Source: Halomonas colorata
GTDB lineage: Bacteria; Pseudomonadota; Gammaproteobacteria; Pseudomonadales; Halomonadaceae
Length of the DNA: 46,174 bases
Direction of reading: 5' to 3'
NCBI RefSeq assembly: GCF_014897985.1
Contig: NZ_JABUZA010000038.1
Span: 1-46,174, forward strand
Notes under the pieces: model-generated
Seen by the model: only the letters and a program-made list of their open reading frames with translations
What the model was told of the DNA's origin: nothing
Database searches by the model: none
Shown: positions 7,519-16,383 of the stretch, piece after piece
Position numbering within the stretch: position 1 is the first letter of the stretch
Layout of the letters: every line of letters begins with the position of its first letter
Position numbers and translations under genes: made by a program

Positions 7519-8064
7519 CTAAAAAGAGGAGCCTGGCTGTTTTAAAAAGGCGATCTCTTCATCGGTTGATGCCCTCCCCAAAACCGCATTGCGGTGTGGG
7601 TAGCGGCCAAAGCGATCAATAATCACCTTATGGCGAATTTCAAAATCCAGGTTGTTTTCAAGCCCTGGCTGGTCAAACAGGCTAAGCGCCAGCGCGTGAA
7701 TTGCCTTGGACTCGCTGTGCATATACGGCATATATAAAAAGCTGCGCTCTGCGGGGCTTAGCTCATCATCCGCACCTGCCGCCACGGCTTCCTGTGCCAG
7801 GGCTAAGGCCAACGCATCATACCCAAAGGCGCGGGCGTTATCGCGGTACATATTGCGAGAAAATTGGTCAAGCACAATAATTTCGGCCAAGCGGCCGTGG
7901 GAGGTCTCGCGCCATGAGTAGCATTCACATTGGGCAACTCGGGCATACAGCTCTGCAAACCGGGTAACAATTATCCGATCCATCTCGAGATCTTTTTTAA
8001 ACCATTGCGCTGGCGTTAGTTCGTTAAACCAGAACTGTAGCACCGCTTGGGCATCTGGATTCAT
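7519..8064 (-). CDS. DUF924 family protein
   Basis: A 181-residue soluble protein. The start chosen is ATG at 8064 (MNPDAQAVLQFWF), which follows AGGAGT. An upstream extension in the same frame runs through a hairpin and is unlikely to be translated. Family hallmarks are the opening VLQFWF, then LAEIIVLDQFSRNMYR, a FLYMPYMHSE block, and FEIRHKVIIDRFGRYPHRN near the end. DUF924 proteins are all-helical with a TPR-like fold and have no agreed function. The gene lies between ppc and rluF on the same strand, 36 bases before rluF. Confidence 0.88.
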   Translation of the reverse strand: MNPDAQAVLQFWFNELTPAQWFKKDLEMDRIIVTRFAELYARVAQCECYSWRETSHGRLAEIIVLDQFSRNMYRDNARAFGYDALALALAQEAVAAGADDELSPAERSFLYMPYMHSESKAIHALALSLFDQPGLENNLDFEIRHKVIIDRFGRYPHRNAVLGRASTDEEIAFLKQPGSSF

Positions 8065-8086
8065 TGACGACTCCTGAAGTGTTAAT

Positions 8087-8115
8087 TTATGCCGCCAGCG
8101 GCGCTGGCGGCATAA
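8087..8115 (-). terminator. Strong 13-bp hairpin downstream of ppc
   Basis: TTATGCCGCCAGC and its exact complement flank a 3-base loop, 19 bases after the ppc stop and 22 bases before the DUF924 start. The following minus-strand bases (ATTAACAC) are only weakly T-rich. It may be a leaky terminator or an mRNA 3'-end stabiliser between the two genes. Confidence 0.55.
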
Positions 8116-8134
8116 GCACAACTAGCCTGGGCAC

Positions 8135-10783
8135 CTAGCCGGTATTGCGTAAGCCCGCGGCAATACCCGCCATCGTCACCATTAACGCGCGGGAAAGATC
8201 TGCGCTAATGGCGCCATCGGCATCGCGGTTACGCTGTAAAAGCTCGGCCTGTAACCCGTGCAGCGGGTCAATATAGGGGTTACGCACATCAATCGCCTGA
8301 CGAATCAGCGGCGTATTCTCAAGCAGCTTTTCCTGCTGCAGAATATTCAACAGCACCTCTTCCAGGCGGGCAAAGCGTTCGCGTAGCTCTTTGCCCAGCA
8401 ATTTAAGCGACGGCTCGTCGACCAGGCGGTGTTCATAGTACGCGGCAATGGCGGTGTCGGCCTTGGCGAGCAGCATCTCCAGCATGTCCAGATAGGTGCC
8501 AAAAAACGGCCAGTTCGTACGCATCTCCTGAAGCACTTCCAGTCCGCCCGGCTCCTCCAGGCGGCGGGCGAAGGCCTCGCCACTTCCCAACCACGCGGGC
8601 AGCATCAAGCGGATCTGTGTCCAGGCAAATATCCAGGGAATCGCGCGTAGCGTTTCAACACCTCCATCCTGGCGTCGCTTGGCGGGACGCGAGCCGAGCG
8701 GCAAACGCCCCAGCGCGCCTTCCGGCGTCACCGCGCGGAAATACGGCACAAAATCCGGGTTTTCACGCACGACGCCCACGTACCCTGCATGCGCAATGTG
8801 GGCGAGTTTGTCCATCTCTTCGCGCCAATGGGGCTCTGGCGCGGGAGGCGGCAGCAAGGTGGCCTCAAGCACAGCACAGGCATAAATTTCCATTGAGCGA
8901 AGGGCAATGTCCGGCTGGCCGAACTTGAAACGAATCATCTCGCCCTGCTCAGTGACCCGCAGGCTGCCATTTACCGAACCCGGGGGTTGCGACAAGATAG
9001 CGGCGTGTGCCGGACCGCCCCCACGGCCCACGGTACCACCACGCCCGTGGAACAGGGTCAAATCAACGCCATGCCGCTCACAAACATTCACCAGCGCTTC
9101 CTGGGCGCGGTACTGAGCCCAGGCAGCGGCTAACTGCCCGGCATCTTTGGCGGAGTCGGAGTAGCCGATCATGACTTCCTGACGATCCCCGATCAGCGCT
9201 CGATAACCGGGTAGCGTCAGTAGCTGCTCAATCACATCGCCCGCATGGTCCAGATCGTTGAGCGTCTCAAATAGCGGTGCAATGGGCAGCGTGACCTCAC
9301 CACCAGCTTCTTTCATTAACAGCGCCACGGTGAGTACGTCCGACGGCTCGGCGGCCATGGAGATAATGTAAGTGCCGAGCGCTTCAGTATGTTCCTGAGC
9401 GATCACCTTAAAGGTATCCAGCACCTCACGGGACTCAGCGGAGCACTCCCAGCGGCGCGGAATAAGCGGGCGCCGCGAGGCAAGCTCTTCGAGCAGAAAG
9501 GCCTGGCGCTGGGCTTCGTCCCACTCTTCATAGTGGCCCAGCCCCAAGGTGCTGGTGAGCTCTTCAATGACCTGAGCGTGGTGGCTGGCTTCCTGACGCA
9601 GGTCCAGCTTGGTAAGCGTAACGCCAAACACGGCGACACGGCGCAGAGTATCCAGCAGTGAACCGTTGGCGACGGTATCCAGCCCCACATCGCAAAGCGA
9701 GCGATAGCAGGCAAGCAATGGCGCGTATATCTGATCGCGGGTTTCAACAATCGGACCGCCATCATAATTACGACCATCCAGTTTGGCCTTGGCCCAGTCG
9801 CGGGTGGCTTCCATTTTAAGCAGCAGGCGTTTAAGCAGTTCGCGATACGGCTCGGCCACATCGCCGACTTCGGCTTTCAAAGCGCTGTTGGCCTTCCACA
9901 TGGAGAGCTCGGTTTTGAGCTGCTCTAAATCGCGCAGGTAAAGGTCTGCCGCCATCCAGCGCCCTAACAGAAGGACTTCGCGAGTAACGCGTGCGGTCAC
10001 ATTGGGGTTACCGTCGCGGTCCCCACCCATCCACGATGCATAGCGAATAGGCGCGGCATCCAGGGGCAGGCGCTCGCCGGCATTTTCCAGAAGCAGGTTA
10101 TCCAAGTCGCGATGAAAATCCGGTACGGCCTGCCACAGCGAATTCTCGATGACCGCAAAGCCCCATTTGGCCTCATCAACCGGGGTAGGTCGTTCATGAC
10201 GAATTTCATCGGTATGCCATGCCTGACTAATAAGCTCTTCGAGGCGCCCCTGGGCGCGAGCGCCGCGCTCGGGGTAGTCTTCAGAACCCTCAATCGCGGT
10301 CAGACACTCATCGATAGCATCGTATTTTTGAATCAACGTGCGGCGGATAACCTCGGTGGGATGCGCGGTAAGCACCAGCTCGACACGCATGTTGGCGAGA
10401 GTTTCCACCAGTTTGCGCGGTGAGTTACCTGCCTGTTGGGCACGCGCCAGCAACTCGTCCAACGCTGGCTGTGAGCCAGGTTTGTAATCCTCTACGCGCC
10501 GAAAACGCGCCCGATAGTGCTGCTCGGCAATGTTGGCAAAGTTTAAAAACTGGTTAAAAGCGCGCGTTACCGGCAGCAGGTCACGCTCGGGTAATTTGCG
10601 TAAATATTCGATAAGTTCGCGCTGCTGAAGGGAGTCCCCTTGGCGGCCACGCTTGGCATGTGCCCGGATTGTTTCTATTTTATCGACAAAAGCTTGGCCC
10701 AGATCATCGGCGATTGTACGCCCCAGGCTATCGCCCAGAATACGGACGTTATCGCGCAGCGATTCGTGTAGGTCATGACTCAT
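8135..10783 (-). CDS. ppc: Phosphoenolpyruvate carboxylase
   Basis: Carboxylates phosphoenolpyruvate with bicarbonate to oxaloacetate, refilling the TCA cycle. At 882 residues it has normal bacterial length. The catalytic-histidine motif VLTAHPTEVIRRT and the glycine-rich FHGRGGTVGRGGGP loop are present, as are GYSDSAKDAGQLAA and a C-terminus ending AGLRNTG as expected for the family. ATG at 10783 (MSHDLHESLRDNV) is chosen because AGGAGG lies 8 bases upstream; a TTG two codons earlier is less likely. Allosteric control (acetyl-CoA, aspartate) is expected from the family but not visible here. Confidence 0.97.
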   Translation of the reverse strand: MSHDLHESLRDNVRILGDSLGRTIADDLGQAFVDKIETIRAHAKRGRQGDSLQQRELIEYLRKLPERDLLPVTRAFNQFLNFANIAEQHYRARFRRVEDYKPGSQPALDELLARAQQAGNSPRKLVETLANMRVELVLTAHPTEVIRRTLIQKYDAIDECLTAIEGSEDYPERGARAQGRLEELISQAWHTDEIRHERPTPVDEAKWGFAVIENSLWQAVPDFHRDLDNLLLENAGERLPLDAAPIRYASWMGGDRDGNPNVTARVTREVLLLGRWMAADLYLRDLEQLKTELSMWKANSALKAEVGDVAEPYRELLKRLLLKMEATRDWAKAKLDGRNYDGGPIVETRDQIYAPLLACYRSLCDVGLDTVANGSLLDTLRRVAVFGVTLTKLDLRQEASHHAQVIEELTSTLGLGHYEEWDEAQRQAFLLEELASRRPLIPRRWECSAESREVLDTFKVIAQEHTEALGTYIISMAAEPSDVLTVALLMKEAGGEVTLPIAPLFETLNDLDHAGDVIEQLLTLPGYRALIGDRQEVMIGYSDSAKDAGQLAAAWAQYRAQEALVNVCERHGVDLTLFHGRGGTVGRGGGPAHAAILSQPPGSVNGSLRVTEQGEMIRFKFGQPDIALRSMEIYACAVLEATLLPPPAPEPHWREEMDKLAHIAHAGYVGVVRENPDFVPYFRAVTPEGALGRLPLGSRPAKRRQDGGVETLRAIPWIFAWTQIRLMLPAWLGSGEAFARRLEEPGGLEVLQEMRTNWPFFGTYLDMLEMLLAKADTAIAAYYEHRLVDEPSLKLLGKELRERFARLEEVLLNILQQEKLLENTPLIRQAIDVRNPYIDPLHGLQAELLQRNRDADGAISADLSRALMVTMAGIAAGLRNTG

Positions 10784-10834
10784 TGGCAAGGCCTCCTAGC
10801 GGGGTCGCGTCGTTATCAGGTTAACGTTAAAAAT

Positions 10835-11659
10835 TTATTCTTGATCTTTAGCCGCCTGCCAGTGGGCTTCCATCTCATCCAGGGAAGCCTCGGTTAGCGG
10901 ACGTTGGCTCGCATGTAACGTGCGCTCCACATAGCGAAAACGGCGCTCGAACTTGGCATTGGTACCACGTAAACACTGCTCAGGGTCAGCGCCGAGCGTT
11001 CGGGCTAAATTTGTCACCGCAAACAGCAGATCCCCCACTTCCGCTTGGGCGTGGCGGGTATCACCTTCCGCCAGGGCTTGTTCCACTTCCTCAAGCTCCT
11101 CACGGATTTTATCGACAACGCCGCGCGCATCGGGCCAGTCAAACCCCACCCGCGCCGCACGTTTGGAGAGCTTGGCGGCGCGGCTTAATGCTGGCAGCGT
11201 ATGGGGCACATCATCCAATACAGAAGGTGCATCAGCGGCGGTGCGCTCGGCGCGCTCTTCTGCCTTAAGCGATTCCCAGCGGCGGTTAACCTGTTGGGTT
11301 TGTAGTTCTTCAGCGCTCACACCCGGTGGGCGGCGCGAGGCAAGCGTGCCCTCTGGAAACACGTGCGGATGACGGCGCAGCATTTTAGCCGTCAGCGTAT
11401 GCACGATATCGTGAAAATCAAACCGCTGCTCTTCCGCGCCAAACTGGGCGTAATACACCACTTGAAAGAGTAGATCGCCAAGCTCGCCCGGCAGCTCATC
11501 GAACGCGCGCCGCTCAATGGCATCGGCAACCTCGTAGGTCTCTTCCAGGGTATGCGGCACAATACTGTCCCAGCCCTGCTGAATATCCCACGGGCAGCCC
11601 TGTTCAGGGTCACGCAGCACCTGCATCAACGTCAGCAGGTCATCCAGGTTATAGCGCAT
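10835..11659 (-). CDS. mazG: Nucleoside triphosphate pyrophosphohydrolase MazG
   Basis: Hydrolyses (d)NTPs to monophosphates and pyrophosphate. At 274 residues it has two MazG domains. The N-terminal one contains CPWDIQQGWDSIVPHTLEE and the Mg2+-binding EETYEVADAI and GELGDLLFQVV blocks. The C-terminal one contains KIREELEEVEQAL and EVGDLLFAVTNLAR. In E. coli MazG is reported to lower ppGpp, and here its ATG overlaps the relA stop by one base (TGATG), so synthesis is translationally coupled to the ppGpp synthetase. Confidence 0.95.
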   Translation of the reverse strand: MRYNLDDLLTLMQVLRDPEQGCPWDIQQGWDSIVPHTLEETYEVADAIERRAFDELPGELGDLLFQVVYYAQFGAEEQRFDFHDIVHTLTAKMLRRHPHVFPEGTLASRRPPGVSAEELQTQQVNRRWESLKAEERAERTAADAPSVLDDVPHTLPALSRAAKLSKRAARVGFDWPDARGVVDKIREELEEVEQALAEGDTRHAQAEVGDLLFAVTNLARTLGADPEQCLRGTNAKFERRFRYVERTLHASQRPLTEASLDEMEAHWQAAKDQE

Positions 11660-13935
11660 CAGCGCCCTCCATGCTGATCGTCTTTATTAGGGTCTGCGTT
11701 TCGAAGACGACGTACTTCAGTCACATTGGGCAGCTGCTGGATACGCGAAAAGAGCCGACCCAGTGACTCAAGACCATCTACCTCGAGCGTAATCCGCAGC
11801 CGCGCGATGCCTTCGTTGGTGTCGGTCAGGGTATTGACCGCCAGCACATTGACCTTTTTATTGCCCAGCAGGCCCGTTACATCCCGCAGTAGACCGGAGC
11901 GGTCCCAGGCCTGAATTTCGATGGTGACCGGGTAGCGGGTATGTGCGCGTTCGCCCCACTCCACTTCAATAATCCGCTGCGGTTCTTCCATGCGGAGCTG
12001 CAAAATATTGCTGCAATCCTGACGGTGAACCGTCACTCCTCGCCCCTGGGTAATAAACCCGACAATCGACTCGCCCGGAACCGGTCGGCAGCAGTTGGCC
12101 ATGCTGGTTTTTAAATTGCCTACGCCGAGTACCGTGATGTCGCTTTTGGGCGTTTTACTGGGTAGCCGACGGGGCTTGGCAAGCAGGCGCTCCAGCTGTT
12201 CCTGATCGTCGGTTTCGCCAAACAGCTGCTGCGCTTGATGCAGCACTTGTCCGATCCGTAAATCTCCCGCACCAATCGCTGCGTACATATCATCAGCGTT
12301 TTGATAATTGACCGCATCAGCAAGCTTGGGTAGATCCAGCCCATCGACGTCCAGACGGCGCATTTCTCGCTCAAAGATTGCGCGGCCCTCGTCCAGGTTT
12401 TGATCGCGCGCCTGATGCTTGAACCATGCCTGAATTTTGGCGCGCGCCCGGGAAGTGCGCACATAGCCCAGACTGGGGTTTAACCAGTCCCGGCTCGGAC
12501 CGCCTTTGGTGGCGGTAAGAATTTCCACCTGCTGGCCCGACTTGAGCTTGTAAGTCAGCGGTACAATGCGGCCATTGACCTTGGCGCCCCGGCAGCGGTG
12601 GCCGATTTCGGTATGAACGCGGTAGGCAAAATCGATGGGCGTGGCAATCCGCGGCAAGTCGATAACGTGCCCGTCGGGGGTAAATACGTAGTTGCGATCC
12701 GGCGCGACATCGCTTGAAAGCCCTTCGCGTAGATCACCAAAGCCGCCCACTTCATCCTGCCATTCCAGAACCTGACGCAGCCAGGCGATTTTTTCTTCAT
12801 AGCTGCGGCTTTTGGCGTTGGTATCGTGGCCCTTGTAACGCCAGTGGGCACATACTCCAAGCTCGGCGTCATCGTGCATGGCAAAGGTTCGGATCTGGAT
12901 TTCGAGCACTTTATTTTCAGGCCCGACCACCGCGGTGTGCAGCGACTGATAGCCATTTTTCTTGGGGTTGGCAATGTAGTCGTCAAACTCGTCGGGTACG
13001 TGGTGCCAGCGCGAGTGGACAATGCCCAACACGGTGTAGCAGTCGGTCACTTCGGGAACCAGGATACGCACTGCACGGACGTCGTGAACTTCAGAGAAGT
13101 CGATCCCCTTGCGCTTCATTTTGCGCCAGATCGAATAGATATGCTTGGCCCGGCCGCTCACGTCATGATGGGTAATGTGCTGCGCTTCCATCAGACCTTT
13201 GAGGGTTTCCACCACGTCATGTATGTAGCGCTCGCGATCAAGACGCTTCTCGGCGAGCAGCTTGGCGATTGCTTTATACTCATCTTCATGCAGATAGCGA
13301 AACGAAAGGTCTTCAAGCTCCCACTTGATCTGTCCGATGCCCAATCGGTGAGCGAGCGGCGCGTAAATATCAGCCACTTCCCGCGCCACCTGCAGGCATT
13401 TTTCAAGCGGGGCGTCCTTGACCTGACGTAGCGCACAGGTGCGCTCGGCAATCTTGATCAGCGCAACGCGAACGTCCCCCACCATGTTGACCAGCATTTT
13501 GCGCAGATTTTCCTGCTGATTATGCTGGCTCATACCGTGATTGGGGGCGAGCGGATAGCTGATGGCCGCCATTTGCAGCACACCATCGATCAAGGTGGCG
13601 ACTTCACTGCCAAACCGCTTGGTAACGGCGTCCAGGCTGAGCAGTTCTTCGCGCACGGCGCGATAGAGTACGGCGGCTTCCAAGGTTGCCTGGTCGAGTT
13701 TCAGGTCGGCCAGGATATCGGCCATTTCAAGCCCCATACGGAAGCTTGAACCGGGAGATAGCCATACGCGATGGTTATTAGGCGCCTCACGATCCAGCTT
13801 TTCAGCCAGCTCACTGGCCTCTATAAGGCGTTCGGGTTCACGTAAGCGCACATCTTCTTGTAGGCGCGTTAACCATTGTTGTATGTCCACCTTGCCGCTA
13901 GCCATCAGCGGTTGGTCTTCACGCACTTTCACCAT
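11659..13935 (-). CDS. relA: GTP pyrophosphokinase RelA
   Basis: Ribosome-associated synthetase of (p)ppGpp in the stringent response. It is 758 residues. The N-terminal HD-like domain lacks the intact HDxxED hydrolase motif, as in RelA rather than SpoT. The synthetase domain contains EVHDVRAVRILV, the RelA-type acidic motif, plus NPKKNGYQSLHTAVVGP and DDAELGVCAHWRYK. A TGS domain (FTPDGHVIDLPRIATPIDFAYR), a Cys/His region (MANCCRPVPGESIVGFITQGRG) and a C-terminal ACT domain follow. The start MVKVREDQPL agrees with Pseudomonas RelA. It lies 69 bases downstream of rlmD in a cysM-rlmD-relA-mazG run. Confidence 0.96.
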   Translation of the reverse strand: MVKVREDQPLMASGKVDIQQWLTRLQEDVRLREPERLIEASELAEKLDREAPNNHRVWLSPGSSFRMGLEMADILADLKLDQATLEAAVLYRAVREELLSLDAVTKRFGSEVATLIDGVLQMAAISYPLAPNHGMSQHNQQENLRKMLVNMVGDVRVALIKIAERTCALRQVKDAPLEKCLQVAREVADIYAPLAHRLGIGQIKWELEDLSFRYLHEDEYKAIAKLLAEKRLDRERYIHDVVETLKGLMEAQHITHHDVSGRAKHIYSIWRKMKRKGIDFSEVHDVRAVRILVPEVTDCYTVLGIVHSRWHHVPDEFDDYIANPKKNGYQSLHTAVVGPENKVLEIQIRTFAMHDDAELGVCAHWRYKGHDTNAKSRSYEEKIAWLRQVLEWQDEVGGFGDLREGLSSDVAPDRNYVFTPDGHVIDLPRIATPIDFAYRVHTEIGHRCRGAKVNGRIVPLTYKLKSGQQVEILTATKGGPSRDWLNPSLGYVRTSRARAKIQAWFKHQARDQNLDEGRAIFEREMRRLDVDGLDLPKLADAVNYQNADDMYAAIGAGDLRIGQVLHQAQQLFGETDDQEQLERLLAKPRRLPSKTPKSDITVLGVGNLKTSMANCCRPVPGESIVGFITQGRGVTVHRQDCSNILQLRMEEPQRIIEVEWGERAHTRYPVTIEIQAWDRSGLLRDVTGLLGNKKVNVLAVNTLTDTNEGIARLRITLEVDGLESLGRLFSRIQQLPNVTEVRRLRNADPNKDDQHGGR

Positions 13936-14004
13936 GACTATGATTCATCCCTTCAGGGTGTTAGCCAACACTGGCCAACACCGTGGCTTGATGCGATGGG
14001 CAGG

Positions 14005-15396
14005 CTAGCCCTCGTACTCGAACAGCATCAGCGTTTCCATATGCGCAGTGTGCAGGAACATATCCGCCACTGCCACTTGCTTGATTCGGTATCCTGCATG
14101 CAACAGATGCGCCGCATCACGGGCAAGCGTTGCCGGGTCGCAAGAAACATAGGCCACACGGGGGACCGGGTAACGGCCAAGCGCCTGACAAATACTTTCG
14201 GCACCGTTACGGGGCGGGTCCAGCACCAGTGCATCAAGGTTGCCCTGGGCCTTTAATAGCCCATTAATCGCCGCGTCATCGCTTAGATCAGCCTGTTGGG
14301 CACTAACGTCTAGCTGATTACGAGCTGCGTTCGTCTTGATCCGTGCCACCATGCTGGGGCTACCCTCGACCGCATGAACCTGGGCGCCGCCCATTGCCAG
14401 CGGCAGGCTGAAATTGCCCATTCCGGCAAATAGATCCACGATGCGCTGGCCGGGCGAAGGCGCTAACCACGCTACCACTTCAGCTACCATCAATTGGTTG
14501 ACTTCAGCGTTTACCTGCAAAAAATCGCCGGGTAAAAATGTCAGCGGTAGCGGCGGCTGGCCCTGTATACGCAAGGTTTCTTCAAGCACGGGTTCTGCGC
14601 TGTACCAATGCAGTTCAGCTGACTCGCGCCCCACCCAGGCGCCAAGCGCGATGCCCTGCTGCTCGGCAAACTGCTGCCAACGCTCGGTATCACCCGCATG
14701 CTGTTTAAGCTGACGCACCAACAGCACGCATTCAGAGGCGGTTGCCAATAGCTCAATATGACCTACCTGACGGGGTGCCTCAAGCGTGGTCAAGAACGTC
14801 CGTAAAGGAGGCAATAGCGCTTGTAGCGGTTCGACCAGCACGTAACACTGGTTGATATCGATAAGCCGGTGGCTATGGGCAGCCCGAAAGCCAAGCAGGA
14901 CGTTATTTTGTCCATCGACCTTAACGCCCAGCCGTGCCCGGCGCCGATAGTGTTCCGTGCTGCCGTGTAGTAAACGGGGAGTATCTAATGTAATCCCTTG
15001 GCGGGCAAAGAGCTCACGCAACACGTCCTGCTTATGTACGCGCTGAGTCTCGATATCCATATGCTGCAGCTGGCAGCCGCCGCACTGGCCAAAATAGCCA
15101 CACGGCGGTTCAACACGCTGCGCTGAACGGCTCAGCAATGCTTTTACATGCGCTTCATCAAAGCGCTTACGGTTAACGTGCACGGCCACTTCGACCCGCT
15201 CGCCAGGCAGCGTGCGGTCAACAAACACCGCCTTGCCGGCGGCGTTGTGGGCAACGCCCCGGCCATCATGGGCCAAGCGTTCAATGACTAATGAGTCGCT
15301 CTCAGAAGAGACCGGCGTTTTTGGCGCGGACGTTCGCGTAAGCCCTGATTTTCCTGACGCAGCACGCGATGGACGCCGCTTACCCAGCATGGCCAT
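14005..15396 (-). CDS. rlmD: 23S rRNA (uracil-5)-methyltransferase RlmD
   Basis: Uses S-adenosylmethionine to make 5-methyluridine at 23S rRNA position 1939. It is 463 residues: a basic N-terminal extension of about 30 residues, a TRAM domain (SLVIERLAHDGRGVA), an iron-sulfur cysteine set in PCGYFGQCGGC plus a later Cys, the SAM-binding VDLFAGMGNFSLPLA, the DPPRNG motif, the catalytic cysteine in VAYVSCDPATLARD, and the ending HTAHMETLMLF. Its ATG directly abuts the cysM stop (TAAATG), so the two genes form one unit. Confidence 0.95.
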   Translation of the reverse strand: MAMLGKRRPSRAASGKSGLTRTSAPKTPVSSESDSLVIERLAHDGRGVAHNAAGKAVFVDRTLPGERVEVAVHVNRKRFDEAHVKALLSRSAQRVEPPCGYFGQCGGCQLQHMDIETQRVHKQDVLRELFARQGITLDTPRLLHGSTEHYRRRARLGVKVDGQNNVLLGFRAAHSHRLIDINQCYVLVEPLQALLPPLRTFLTTLEAPRQVGHIELLATASECVLLVRQLKQHAGDTERWQQFAEQQGIALGAWVGRESAELHWYSAEPVLEETLRIQGQPPLPLTFLPGDFLQVNAEVNQLMVAEVVAWLAPSPGQRIVDLFAGMGNFSLPLAMGGAQVHAVEGSPSMVARIKTNAARNQLDVSAQQADLSDDAAINGLLKAQGNLDALVLDPPRNGAESICQALGRYPVPRVAYVSCDPATLARDAAHLLHAGYRIKQVAVADMFLHTAHMETLMLFEYEG

Positions 15397-16293
15397 TTAT
15401 AGCTCCGGGGCGTACAAGCCCGTTGAGAGGTAGCGGTCACCCCGATCACAGACAATAAAGACAATGACCGCATTTTCGGTTTGCTCGGCAATTCGCAAAG
15501 CCCCTGCCAGGCTGCCGCCGGAGGATACCCCAGCAAAAATGCCCTCTTCACGCGCTAGGCGCCGCATATGTTCTTCGGCCTCTTGCTGGCCAATATCCAG
15601 AGTGGTATCCACCCGTGGCGCTTCAAAGATGCTCGGAAGATAGGCTTCGGGCCAGCGACGAATACCCGGGATGCTCGCGCCATCGGCAGGCTGCAGGCCG
15701 ACAATCTGAATAGCTGAATTTTGCTCTTTCAGATACCGCGAGACGCCCATAATGGTGCCTGTAGTGCCCATGGAGCTGACGAAATGGGTGATCTCACCCT
15801 GGGTCTGCTGCCATAACTCCGGCCCCGTGGTACGGTAGTGCGCCAGCGGGTTATCCGGGTTGGCAAACTGATTCAGCGGCTTGCCCTCGCCTTTGGCAAT
15901 CATGCTGTCAGCAATATCCCTAGCTTCTTCCATGCCGCCGGCTTTGCTGGCAGAAATTAGCGTGGCGCCATAGGCGGCCATCGCCTGTTTGCGCTCTTCC
16001 GAAGAGTTTTCAGGCATGATCAGGACCATTTTGTAGCCCTTGATGGCCGCCGCCATGGCAAGCGCAATGCCCGTATTGCCCGAAGTAGCCTCGATGAGCG
16101 TGTCGCCGGGAGTGATATCACCCCGCGCTTCTGCTTCATTGAGCATGGATAACGCGGGCCGGTCTTTAACAGAACCAGCTGGATTATGGCCTTCAAGCTT
16201 GGCGAGCAGCGTATTGTTGCGTCCTGCGGTAATTCTTTTTAGGCGCACCAGCGGCGTATTGCCTACTACATCCTCTAGCGTGGGATAATTCAT
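15397..16293 (-). CDS. cysM: Cysteine synthase B
   Basis: PLP enzyme joining O-acetylserine with sulfide or thiosulfate to form cysteine or S-sulfocysteine. It is 298 residues from the ATG at 16293 (MNYPTLEDVVGNTPLVRL), which follows AGGAA; an in-frame extension upstream lacks support. PLP-binding Lys lies in NPAGSVKDRPAL, the substrate loop is EATSGNTGIALAMAAA, and the phosphate-binding glycine loop is SSMGTTGTIMGVSRYL. The active-site Lys context NPAGSVKDRPA and the short length fit CysM rather than CysK. It is divergent from gacS, as in Pseudomonas. Confidence 0.95.
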   Translation of the reverse strand: MNYPTLEDVVGNTPLVRLKRITAGRNNTLLAKLEGHNPAGSVKDRPALSMLNEAEARGDITPGDTLIEATSGNTGIALAMAAAIKGYKMVLIMPENSSEERKQAMAAYGATLISASKAGGMEEARDIADSMIAKGEGKPLNQFANPDNPLAHYRTTGPELWQQTQGEITHFVSSMGTTGTIMGVSRYLKEQNSAIQIVGLQPADGASIPGIRRWPEAYLPSIFEAPRVDTTLDIGQQEAEEHMRRLAREEGIFAGVSSGGSLAGALRIAEQTENAVIVFIVCDRGDRYLSTGLYAPEL

Positions 16294-16383
16294 CTTACGT
16301 TCCTTATCATAACCGTTATGCTGCATTATATCGGTGCTGCCTTACGCTTGACAGGCAACCTTATTGAATTGCGGGCTTCTTTC